Source of the DNA: Halobacteriales archaeon QH_10_67_13 | GTDB lineage: Archaea; Halobacteriota; Halobacteria; Halobacteriales; Haloarculaceae | Length of the DNA: 13,164 bases | Assembly (NCBI GenBank): GCA_003021335.1 | Contig: PXQL01000009.1 | Location: 11,717-24,880 of the forward strand | Direction: 5' to 3' | Part shown: piece after piece, positions 7,264 through 13,164 of the stretch | Layout: every line of letters begins with the position of its first letter | Position numbering within the stretch: the first letter of the stretch is position 1 | Notes under the pieces: model-generated | Database searches by the model: none | The model's input: the letters and a program-made list of their open reading frames with translations, nothing else | Told to the model about the DNA's origin: nothing | Translations under genes and position numbers: made by a program

Positions 7264-8484
7264 ATGCACACCGCGAAGTACCTCATTCACGCCGATATCA
7301 GAACGAGCGGAGTCGTCGAACGCAGCGACGTCGTCGGCGCCGTCTTCGGCCAGACCGAGGGGCTGCTGGGCGAAGAGCTCGATCTCAGGAGCCTCCAGGA
7401 GGCCTCAAAGGTCGGCCGGATCGACGTCGAAATCGCCGCCGAGGACGGCCGGTCCTGCGGGGAGATCACAATCGCGACCGCCCTTGACAGGGTCGAGACG
7501 GCGGTGCTCGCCGCCGCCCTCGAGACGGTCGACCGGGTCGGGCCTTCGCGAGCGGAGGTCACGGTCGTCGAGATCGAGGATGCCCGGGCCGCACACCGGC
7601 GGGCGGTCGTCGACCGCGCGACAGAGCTACTCGCCGAGGTCGACCCGCGAGTCGCCGACAGCGACGCGATCGTCGTCGTCGAGGGACGGGCGGACGTCCA
7701 GCAGCTGCTCCGGTTCGGGATCAAAAACGCCGTCGCCGTTGAGGGGACAGACGTGCCCGACGCGGTCGCGGCGCTGACCGCCGAACGGACCGTCACCGCC
7801 TTCCTCGACGGCGATCGGGGTGGCGATCTCATTCTCCGGGAGCTCGCGCAGGTCGGCGACATCGATTACGTCGCGTTCGCTCCGGAGGGGCAGTCAGTCG
7901 AGGACCTCAACCGCGAGACGGCCGTCGAGGCGCTCAGAAAGAAGGTCCCGTTCTCGCAGGTCCCCAACAGCGGGGCCGCGCGGGCAGTATTCGCCGGCGA
8001 CCATCCCGAGCAGGAGTCGTCAGCCAACGGAACTGGCACGGAGGCGGCCGCGGAGATCGAACGGGGAGAGCCGGCGGAGCCGGCGAATCGAGACTCCGGG
8101 GCGTCGGAAACAGAAGCCCAACAGGCAGCCGCGGCCGACGCGAAGGCGCCCGAGGACCGCGGTCCGGCGACGCTACGGGACCAGGTTCACGCGGTGATCG
8201 GTGAGGAGACTGACCGGGTCCGATTGGTCGACGAGTCGTTCGCCACGCTCGCGGAGGCCGACGCGACGGATGCGGTTGCGGCCGTCGCCGATGCCGAGAC
8301 GGTTCCGGCGACGATCGTGATCGACGGCGTCGCCGACCAGCGGCTGCTCGATGTCGCCGCACAGCGCGGTGTCGGAGAGATCGTCGCCACCGAGACCGGC
8401 GAGTACGTCAAACAACCCACAAGCGTCCGCGTTCGCACCGCGGAGCAGCTCGCTCGGGGCGATATCGTGCAGGACTCGCACTAA
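7264..8484 (+). CDS. dnaG: archaeal DnaG (bacterial-type TOPRIM primase)
   Basis: A 406-residue archaeal DnaG. Known roles of the family are primase activity in vitro and association with the archaeal exosome. The protein opens TAKYLIHADIRTSGVVERSD, then GAVFGQTEGLLGEELDLR (25-42), both diagnostic. The TOPRIM domain carries the catalytic Glu in AIVVVEGRADVQQLL (E140) and the acidic pair in TAFLDGDRGGD (D182, D184). After about residue 235 comes a long Ala/Glu-rich low-complexity linker (to about 300), then a conserved C-terminal segment (LRDQVHAVIGEE to EYVKQPTSVRVRTAEQL). The ATG at 7264 was chosen because the homology begins there; the frame stays open far upstream through non-homologous sequence. 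The gene converges on DUF92 with 30 bases between stops. Confidence 0.95.
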   Translation: MHTAKYLIHADIRTSGVVERSDVVGAVFGQTEGLLGEELDLRSLQEASKVGRIDVEIAAEDGRSCGEITIATALDRVETAVLAAALETVDRVGPSRAEVTVVEIEDARAAHRRAVVDRATELLAEVDPRVADSDAIVVVEGRADVQQLLRFGIKNAVAVEGTDVPDAVAALTAERTVTAFLDGDRGGDLILRELAQVGDIDYVAFAPEGQSVEDLNRETAVEALRKKVPFSQVPNSGAARAVFAGDHPEQESSANGTGTEAAAEIERGEPAEPANRDSGASETEAQQAAAADAKAPEDRGPATLRDQVHAVIGEETDRVRLVDESFATLAEADATDAVAAVADAETVPATIVIDGVADQRLLDVAAQRGVGEIVATETGEYVKQPTSVRVRTAEQLARGDIVQDSH

Positions 8485-8514
8485 ACGGGCCGACAGCGCG
8501 CGATCGACGACCGC

Positions 8515-9795
8515 CTACGCCGGGGCCAGGACGGCGGCGCTGAGGCCGGCGCCGGTGATCGCGGCGGCGAGAGTCGCGGCGAAGTTCACTCCCTCATTTC
8601 CGAGCACGCCGCCCTCTAAGGTAGCTCCGAGGAGGCTGTCGACGGTGATGCCGAGGACCCCCGCGGCGACGACGACGGCGGCTCCAAGGGTGTCGACCGG
8701 GTCGAAGGCGACGGCGGCGATCCCCGCGATGATCGCCGCGCCGGCGACGCCGGCCAGCTCTCCTTGCCAGGTGACCGCGCCGTCGGTGCCGGGCTCGACC
8801 GGTTCGAGGGTCGTGATCAGCCGCGGATCGTCGTAGACCGCCCCAACCTCGCTCGAGAGCGTATCGGCGAGTGCCGCGCTGACCGCGCCGGCGAAGGCAA
8901 ACAGGTACAGCCGCTCGCTCCCGGGGATCTCCGGGCTCGCGGCCGCGGCGAGCACGGCCACGAGGGCGACGATCGAGTTCGCGAGGACGTTCCCCGAGCC
9001 GCGGGCACCCTCGTTTTCCTGCGCGATGCCGCGGCGGAGCTTCTCCTCGTAGCGGTACTTCGAGGACAGCCCGCCGATGCCGAAAAAGGACACGAGCAGC
9101 GCGAACCAGCCGTAATCGCCGACGACGATCGCGAGTAGGCCGAGCCAGACGCCGGTGAGCATGCCGGCCAGCGAGGCGGTCTTGAGCGCGATCGAGAGGT
9201 ATCCGAGCACGACGGTCGCGCCGAGCCCGACGGTGATTCGGGTCGTCGTGATCTCGATGGGCAGCCAGGCGAGCAGCCAGAGGACGAAGGCAACGGCCAC
9301 GAGCGCCAGGGCGTCGTCGCGCCGAAACAGCGCCTCGCGCATGAGCGCGGCCGCCAGACTCCCGCTGGCGGTCAGAAAGACGATCAGCTGCCAGGCGACC
9401 GCGTCCCCGGAGAGCATGGTCGCGAGCCACTGTGCGCCGGCGCCGGCCGAAAAGCCGGCCGCGACGAACCCGGCCGCGGCGAGCGCGTGTTCGGCGGTAA
9501 CCGTCCGGACGAGCTGGCTCCCGAGCGCCCCGGCCGAGAGCAACACGATCGTCCCGACGAACGCGTGGGCCGGCAGTCCGAACCCCACGGTCAGGACGGC
9601 GAGCCCGGCGGCGGCGAGCAGGAAGCTCGCGATGCCGTACAGCCGCCCGTCGCGGCGGTCGCCGGGGCGGGCGAGCAGCTCGAAGGTCGTCGACCCCGGA
9701 CCGGCGGTCAGCGCCGCGACCGCGAGCAGCAAGAACGGGCCCACGGAGGCGGCCGTCGCCACCGCCCGGTCCGAGGAGTGCGAACGCGGCCGCAC
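8515..9795 (-). CDS. DUF92 family integral membrane protein (VTE6-like), possible 5' frameshift
   Basis: A 426-residue polytopic membrane protein. DUF92 includes plant VTE6, which phosphorylates phytyl phosphate with CTP or another NTP; haloarchaeal members are uncharacterised. The conserved half shows GIGGLSSKYRYEEKLRRG (239-256), GARGSGNVLANSIVA (263-277), the ALADTLSSEVG motif (308-318) and DDPRLITTLEPVEPGTDGA (322-340). The N-terminal half holds several extra hydrophobic segments. GTG 9795 is the longest in-frame start, but its first residues (RPRSHSSDR) look out of frame. A GTG at 9814, about 27 bases from a TATA-like box, opens VTSGVRRAAAFALLG in another frame, which reads like the usual haloarchaeal start; skipping one base near 9770-9776 would join the two. 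The real gene may therefore run from 9814 with a frameshift, or be inactivated. Confidence 0.85.
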   Translation of the reverse strand: MRPRSHSSDRAVATAASVGPFLLLAVAALTAGPGSTTFELLARPGDRRDGRLYGIASFLLAAAGLAVLTVGFGLPAHAFVGTIVLLSAGALGSQLVRTVTAEHALAAAGFVAAGFSAGAGAQWLATMLSGDAVAWQLIVFLTASGSLAAALMREALFRRDDALALVAVAFVLWLLAWLPIEITTTRITVGLGATVVLGYLSIALKTASLAGMLTGVWLGLLAIVVGDYGWFALLVSFFGIGGLSSKYRYEEKLRRGIAQENEGARGSGNVLANSIVALVAVLAAAASPEIPGSERLYLFAFAGAVSAALADTLSSEVGAVYDDPRLITTLEPVEPGTDGAVTWQGELAGVAGAAIIAGIAAVAFDPVDTLGAAVVVAAGVLGITVDSLLGATLEGGVLGNEGVNFAATLAAAITGAGLSAAVLAPA

Positions 9796-9837
9796 GCCGG
9801 ACGCCGGATGTCACTGCACCTTCGTATCGCTGCCGGC

Positions 9838-9845
9838 GTAATAGA
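9838..9845 (-). promoter_or_regulatory. TATA-like box upstream of DUF92
   Basis: Minus-strand TCTATTAC is centred near 9841, about 27 bases before the GTG at 9814. It is farther (about 46 bases) from the GTG at 9795. The spacing argues that the original start of DUF92 is 9814. Confidence 0.4.
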
Positions 9846-9868
9846 CGTTGGCAAATCGGGCGATCGGT

Positions 9869-9879
9869 GAAACTTAATC
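9869..9879 (+). promoter_or_regulatory. BRE/TATA promoter of the short cis-prenyltransferase-like gene
   Basis: GAAACTTAATC gives a BRE-like purine/A stretch followed by CTTAAT. The TTAA centre (about 9875.5) is 25-26 bases before the ATG at 9901, so a leaderless mRNA is predicted. The start codon itself has no Shine-Dalgarno site. Confidence 0.6.
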
Positions 9880-9900
9880 CCTCAGGCCAGTAGCTCCGGC

Positions 9901-10509
9901 ATGAGCGTCTACGACCGGTACCTCGCCGGCCGAATCCGGGTTGCCGGGGGCGCACTCCCCGAGACCGTCGCGGTGGTGATCACCGAGCGGGACCTGCTGG
10001 CGGAGGGCGCGTTCGCGACGCTCGCGGACTGTCTCGGGTGGGCCTTCGAGTACGGCGCCGAGCTGGTTGTCGTCTACGTGAGCGTCTTAGACGAGGCCGC
10101 CGTGCCGGCGCTCCGGTCGCGGTTCGAGGCCCTACAAACGCCCCGTCCGGTGGCGGTTCGTACCCCCGGCGACGAGACCCGAGCCGAGGCGCCGGTCCAA
10201 GTCAGCATCGGACTCGGTGGCAAACACGAGTTCGCAACCGCGGTCGGCGATCTCGCCGGCGACGTCGCAGACGGAAACTTAGGCGTCGCGGAGATCACCG
10301 AGGCCGAGATCGAAGACCGGCTGGTCTTTCCCGAGCCGCCGGATCTCGTAATAAAGACCGGCGCCGAACGGCTCTCGGATTTCATGATCTGGCAGTCGGT
10401 GTACTCAGAGCTGTACTTCACCGATGTCAACTGGGAGGGGTTCCGGCGGCGAGACTACCTCCGGGCGCTCAGAGACTACCAGGACCGCCAGCGTCGATTC
10501 GGCGGTTGA
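9901..10509 (+). CDS. short cis-prenyltransferase-family protein, NgBR/Nus1-like subunit
   Basis: A 202-residue member of the UppS/cis-prenyltransferase family. The C-terminal half is highly typical: IKTGAERLSDFMIWQ (151-165), SELYFTDVNWEGF (169-181), and the terminus DRQRRFGG. The N-terminal part is divergent: where UppS enzymes have the catalytic MDGNxR motif, this protein reads VVITERDLL, so the essential Asp is absent. It also lacks the usual GHRxG and FSxEN segments. The closing RRFGG retains the RxG motif that in heteromeric enzymes is supplied by the non-catalytic subunit. Inference: it is the accessory subunit of a two-protein enzyme with the canonical synthase at 10927-11853. Its stop codon falls at the edge of the IS remnant. 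Annotated relatives are usually called 'undecaprenyl diphosphate synthase family protein'. Confidence 0.88.
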   Translation: MSVYDRYLAGRIRVAGGALPETVAVVITERDLLAEGAFATLADCLGWAFEYGAELVVVYVSVLDEAAVPALRSRFEALQTPRPVAVRTPGDETRAEAPVQVSIGLGGKHEFATAVGDLAGDVADGNLGVAEITEAEIEDRLVFPEPPDLVIKTGAERLSDFMIWQSVYSELYFTDVNWEGFRRRDYLRALRDYQDRQRRFGG

Positions 10510-10515
10510 CATCCT

Positions 10516-10533
10516 CCCCGAGTTCCCTCGGGG
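10516..10533. repeat. subterminal hairpin of the IS remnant
   Basis: CCCCGAG, loop TTCC, CTCGGGG form a perfect 7-bp stem. In IS200/IS605 elements such a hairpin near the right end is recognised by the transposase, and the same region of tnpB transcripts forms the 3' part of the guide (omega) RNA. It lies 7 bases after the stop of the short cis-prenyltransferase gene and could now act as a 3' structure on that mRNA. Confidence 0.6.
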
Positions 10534-10584
10534 GCAATCGCCCCGCTCGCTCGTTGAGGGACGGCTTTCGCGTGGACTCCCGTG

Positions 10585-10737
10585 CTACGCCTCGGATAAG
10601 CCGGGAAGGTCGTACTCTCCACTCACGTTCAACGTCCCGCGATTCAAGCGCACGTCTACGGGTGCGCCTCCGTCGTCTGCGTTGTGTCGACGCCGGAGAT
10701 ACTGCAAACCGATGTTTTTATAAGCGTTGTAACAGTT
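10585..10737 (-). pseudogene. tnpB C-terminal fragment
   Basis: Fifty residues plus stop are readable: [17 protein letters not shown], then a Gly/Asp stretch, [20 protein letters not shown], and a short end. In intact TnpB the first part is (D)xDYNAAKNIGLRYLRR, whose Asp is the third RuvC residue; here that position is Cys. After the TAG at 10585, related codons (HGSPRESRP, then LNERAG in another frame) continue toward the element end, showing further frame damage. No start codon or catalytic domain remains. Confidence 0.7.
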
Positions 10738-10926
10738 TAGTGGTTGCTCAGTACCGAGTCAGCCTCCTCCCCACCGTACTCACTCGGGGTTCCGATAGAT
10801 CGAACGCCCGGCGCTCTTCGAGGGTGGGGCCTCCGCCTCGAATTAGGTGAGCCGCGGCGACTCCGACTCGAAAGCAGCGGCCGGGGTCGGAGCGGATCGA
10901 TCGAGCCCGGCGGCCGGATCGCCGGC
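10738..10926. other. unassigned spacer between IS remnant and cis-prenyltransferase
   Basis: Together with the remnant, this completes the 417-base interval between the two cis-prenyltransferase genes. It has no gene-like frame, no recognisable RNA gene and no T-run terminator. CCGAGT and ACTCGG form loose inverted copies near 10754-10791. It may hold decayed IS sequence or the original intergenic DNA. Confidence 0.4.
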
Positions 10927-11853
10927 TCAGTCGGCGACATCCGCCGACTCCGGCTCCCGGGACGGACTCTCAGGCTCGTCGCCGGGCAGGGCCGACCGGA
11001 ACCGGGCGAGGGTCTGGCGCGCGTCGGGGTACTCCCCGGGCAGCGCCGACACGAGCGCCCGGGCACGGCGGGCGCGGGACTGGCGCCAGGACTGCTCGCG
11101 GGCGGCGTAGGTCCTGAGCCCGCGCATAAAGTCGATCTTGCGAAACTCCGGCCAGTAGGGGGCACAAAAGTACACCGCGGCCTCGTTGCCGTTTGCCTGC
11201 CAGGGGAGAAAGTTCGAGGTGCGCTCGTCGCCGCCGGTCCGGACGATGAGATCGACATCGCGGGTCGGGCCGTCGGGCAGGGCCCGCTCGACTGTTTCGA
11301 CGTCGACGGCTTCGGGGGCGAGCTCGCCGTCGACCACGCGGATCGCGATCTCCCTGGCCGCACCGAGCAGCTCCGCCCGGCCGCCGTAGGCGACGGCGAC
11401 GTTCAGGCGCAGTTGGTCGTACTCGGCGGTGCGGTCCTCGGCGTACTCGATCGCCGCTCGGACCCGCTCGGGGAGCCGCTCGCGCTCGCCGATGGCCCTG
11501 ATCCGCACCTCGCCGTCGTGGACGCGCTCGGCGTCGGCGAACTCCCGGAGCTTCTCGGCGAGCAGATCGAAGAGTGCCTCGCGCTCCTCGGCCGGCCGGT
11601 CGAAGTTCTCCGTCGAGAAGGCATACAGCGTCACCTCCTCGACGCCCAGCTGGTCACACCACTCGAGCAGCCGCTCGGTCGTCTCGGCGCCCGCCCGGTG
11701 TCCCGCGGTCGGGCCCTCGCCGCGCTTGGTGGCGTACCGGCGGTTGCCGTCCTGGATGACGGCGACGTGTGAGGGCGTGTCGGTGATCTCGGCCGCGAGC
11801 AGCCGTTCATAGGCGCGGTACCCCCACGTGGCCAGCCGCCGCGTGAACTCCAT
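10927..11853 (-). CDS. uppS: cis-prenyltransferase, catalytic subunit (UppS/DHDDS-like)
   Basis: A 308-residue cis-polyprenyl diphosphate synthase that condenses isopentenyl diphosphate onto an allylic primer to make the long polyprenyl chain used as a glycan carrier (dolichol-type in archaea). All catalytic motifs are visible: HVAVIQDGNRRYA (29-41, catalytic D35), GHRAGAE (51-57), TLYAFSTENFDRP (75-87), VAYGGRAEL (154-162) and IVRTGGDERTSNFLPWQ (203-219). The region that in homomeric enzymes ends in RERRFGG instead reads AREQSWRQSR (251-260), so the RxG motif is missing. This is the pattern of DHDDS/Rer2-type subunits. A charged C-terminal extension (about 260-308) follows. The ATG at 11853 starts right at the family's first helix. 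Probable partner: the protein at 9901-10509. Confidence 0.93.
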   Translation of the reverse strand: MEFTRRLATWGYRAYERLLAAEITDTPSHVAVIQDGNRRYATKRGEGPTAGHRAGAETTERLLEWCDQLGVEEVTLYAFSTENFDRPAEEREALFDLLAEKLREFADAERVHDGEVRIRAIGERERLPERVRAAIEYAEDRTAEYDQLRLNVAVAYGGRAELLGAAREIAIRVVDGELAPEAVDVETVERALPDGPTRDVDLIVRTGGDERTSNFLPWQANGNEAAVYFCAPYWPEFRKIDFMRGLRTYAAREQSWRQSRARRARALVSALPGEYPDARQTLARFRSALPGDEPESPSREPESADVAD

Positions 11854-11941
11854 TGTCTATTGGTGGTCGGCGGCCCGGCAAATGCGTTGTGCTTCCCGTC
11901 GACGACCGTGAACGCTAAGCGGCCACCAACCAAGCCCTGAC

Positions 11942-12418
11942 ATGGACGCAGACACCGGCCCCGAGACCGACGCGAACGAGGATGCCGACGCCCCCGCCCG
12001 GACGGATCTCAGGCGGCGGGCCTGGCGGCTCCTCCAGCCCGGTGAGGTCAGCCTCGACGGGCTGGTCGTGTATACCGCCCTCGACGGGAGCCAGGAGCCG
12101 ACGATGCACCGGGCGACCGTCGAGGTCGGCGACCTGATCGCGACACACGCCGGCCACGACCCCGGCGAGACGTTCGTCTACTCGGGGACCGACGATCCGG
12201 AGTTCGCCTCGAACCAACACCAGGGGCGGCGGCTCGACGACGAGTCGTTTGTCTGGGAGTGCCAGCAGCTTCTCCGGGACGGCAGCTTCGATCTCGTCTT
12301 TTACTTCGAGTCCGGGCCCGACCTGCGGGCGCTGCTCGAGGCCGTCGGAGAGGCGGGCTACGAGGTGACCGGGATCGAGGGGAACGCAGAGACCCCGGCG
12401 GACGCGGCGATCGAGTAG
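11942..12418 (+). CDS. DUF5778 family protein
   Basis: A 158-residue haloarchaeal protein of unknown function. After an acidic, variable N-terminus (1-20) it shows LRRRAWRLLQPGEVSLDGLVV (a run from residue 23), GDLIATHAGHDPGETFVYSG (63-82), DDPEFASNQHQGRRLD (84-99), FVWECQQLLRDGSFDLVFY (103-121) and a C-terminal GYEVTGIEG (139-147). I recognise this pattern as DUF5778, which seems restricted to haloarchaea. No membrane segment or known catalytic motif is seen; the small alpha/beta pattern suggests a cytosolic protein. It is divergent from uppS (88 bases apart), with only a weak TATA-like CGCTAAGC near 11916, and converges on the next gene with 9 bases between stops. Confidence 0.85.
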   Translation: MDADTGPETDANEDADAPARTDLRRRAWRLLQPGEVSLDGLVVYTALDGSQEPTMHRATVEVGDLIATHAGHDPGETFVYSGTDDPEFASNQHQGRRLDDESFVWECQQLLRDGSFDLVFYFESGPDLRALLEAVGEAGYEVTGIEGNAETPADAAIE

Positions 12419-12427
12419 CGCCGCCGA

Positions 12428-13164
12428 TTAGACCTCGGTCGGCGGGGGCGACATGACCCCGTCGAAGAAGCCGTAGATGCCGAAGATGTTCTCGTAGCCG
12501 TGTTCGCTCGCGAGCACCGGGACGATCCCCTCCTCGTCGACGCGGTGGGTGTGGACGTCGTCGTAGGCGAACACCGATCCGGGGGTGATCTCCTCGAAGT
12601 TGGCGTAGTTGAGGTGTGGCTCGCCGCCGCCCTTGGGGACTTCCTCGCGGGCGGTGACGATCTTGGTCTCGGTGAACGTTGGCTCCCGATCGGCGAGCAC
12701 GCCGTGGGCCCGGAGGAAATCGACGGTCGCCTCGTAGCCGAACTTGACGGCTTCCTCGCTTTGCTGGCGCCCGGTCTCTAGGCTGACCGTGTAGGGTAGC
12801 ACCGAGTCGAGCGTCGTCGTCCGGAGCTGGCCGGCGTTGAGGACGTACTCGACGGGCAGCCCGGTGACGGTCCGGCGGACCGACTCGGTGGCGCGGCTGT
12901 AGATCGCAAACGGCGGCGGAGCACTCTGTGAGGTGTGCAAGGCAAGCGTCGCGTCGGCGCCCTCGAGCACGGTCAGCAGGCGCGCGGCCAGCGCCAGCTC
13001 GTACTCTTCGCTGCGGGGATCGCCCGGAAACGACCGGTTGAGGTCGGCGTCAGTGTAGCGCGTGCCGGCCGCCAAGGCGGGTTCGTTCGCGAGGACGAGC
13101 TGGACGGTGCCGTGGTCGACTTCGAGATCCTCGATCAGCCGTTCGACGATCTGTTGTCCGGCCG
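12428..13164 (-). CDS. succinylglutamate desuccinylase/aspartoacylase family protein (partial, 3' part)
   Basis: The C-terminal 245 codons of an AstE/AspA-type (M14-like) zinc hydrolase; the 5' end lies beyond the window and the frame is open to the edge. Visible hallmarks are VLANEPALAAGTRYTDADLN followed by RSFPG, where the Asn-Arg pair binds the substrate carboxylate, LALHTSQSAPPPFAIYS with the His (about 12936) expected as third zinc ligand, and SLETGRQQS with the Glu expected as general base. The HxxE zinc pair (GIHGDE-type) should be upstream, outside the window. The C-terminal barrel-like domain (from about EVPKGGGEP) is complete and ends PPPTEV. Family members remove acyl groups from amino-acid derivatives; the substrate cannot be told. 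No sign of damage. Confidence 0.88.
   Translation of the reverse strand, partial: AGQQIVERLIEDLEVDHGTVQLVLANEPALAAGTRYTDADLNRSFPGDPRSEEYELALAARLLTVLEGADATLALHTSQSAPPPFAIYSRATESVRRTVTGLPVEYVLNAGQLRTTTLDSVLPYTVSLETGRQQSEEAVKFGYEATVDFLRAHGVLADREPTFTETKIVTAREEVPKGGGEPHLNYANFEEITPGSVFAYDDVHTHRVDEEGIVPVLASEHGYENIFGIYGFFDGVMSPPPTEV

Larger units (their letters stand above)
10508..10737 (-). mobile_element. IS200/IS605-type element remnant (tnpB 3' end and right end)
   Basis: On the minus strand this stretch decodes to the C-terminal tail of a haloarchaeal TnpB-type transposon nuclease, followed by the element's end. The TGACATCCTCCCC sequence with a hairpin at one edge is the form I recall for haloarchaeal IS200/IS605-family ends. 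About 80% of TnpB, including the catalytic domain, is absent, and no tnpA is present, so the element cannot move. It sits between the two cis-prenyltransferase genes. Beyond 10737 homology stops abruptly. Confidence 0.7.

Noticed and set aside
8594..9955. Minus-strand frame of 453 codons overlapping DUF92
   Set aside because: Arg-rich out-of-frame translation of the DUF92 gene. Only its short segment from 9814 (VTSGVRRAAAFALLG) looks native and is discussed under DUF92.
10711..10725. Strong TATA-like GTTTTTATAAGC on the plus strand
   Set aside because: It lies within the TnpB remnant, where the opposite strand encodes AYKNI, and no plus-strand gene begins about 27 bases downstream.
10741..10830. 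Possible tRNA fragment (GGTTCCGATAGATCGAAC resembles a T-arm)
   Set aside because: No matching acceptor, D or anticodon arms could be found on either strand.
10744..11772. Plus-strand frame of 342 codons opposite uppS
   Set aside because: Antisense shadow of the canonical cis-prenyltransferase, starting at a TTG with no homology.
1..13164. CRISPR arrays, restriction-modification or defence genes
   Set aside because: No regularly spaced repeats and no defence-family proteins were seen; apart from the TnpB fragment the genes are housekeeping or conserved haloarchaeal families.

Overview
The window is haloarchaeal chromosome (class Halobacteria; the genus cannot be read from the sequence). The DNA is very GC-rich, most predicted proteins are acidic and Asp/Glu-rich, several genes have a TATA-like box about 26-27 bases before the start codon (leaderless transcripts), and the families are archaeal: archaeal DnaG primase, a KaiC/RAD55-like 'HTR-like' protein, a beta-RFAP synthase homologue, DUF92, DUF5778 and two cis-prenyltransferase-family proteins.

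Layout. 1-442 (-): start of an HTR-like RecA-fold protein that leaves the window. 595-1260 (-): GNAT N-acetyltransferase. 1385-2389 (-): beta-RFAP synthase-like GHMP-fold protein. Divergent from it, 2441-3323 (+): an S49/SppA-type membrane protease gene that appears broken, followed with an ATGA overlap by 3320-4249 (+), a membrane-anchored DUF4350-like protein. 4250-6955 (-): valyl-tRNA synthetase, whose stop codon directly abuts that of the preceding gene. 7264-8484 (+): archaeal DnaG. 8515-9795 (-): DUF92 membrane protein with a suspected frameshift near its start. 9901-10509 (+): short cis-prenyltransferase-like protein. 10508-10737: remnant of an IS200/IS605-type element (TnpB C-terminus plus end hairpin). 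10927-11853 (-): canonical cis-prenyltransferase. 11942-12418 (+): DUF5778 protein. 12428-13164 (-): partial succinylglutamate desuccinylase/aspartoacylase-family protein.

The most interesting point is the pair of cis-prenyltransferase-family proteins. The 308-residue protein has the catalytic Asp motif (QDGNRR) but lacks the C-terminal RxG motif. The 202-residue protein lacks the catalytic Asp motif but ends in RRFGG. This is the division seen between DHDDS/Rer2 and NgBR/Nus1 in heteromeric enzymes, so the two probably form one enzyme that makes the polyprenyl (dolichol-type) carrier lipid for surface glycosylation. The neighbouring DUF92 protein belongs to the family of plant VTE6 (a prenyl-phosphate kinase), which suggests a small prenyl-lipid cluster, now interrupted by an IS remnant.

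Signs of decay or variation: the SppA gene changes frame where a conserved segment is missing; DUF92 appears to need a one-base shift; TnpB is only a fragment. No rRNA, tRNA, CRISPR array or complete mobile element was recognised.
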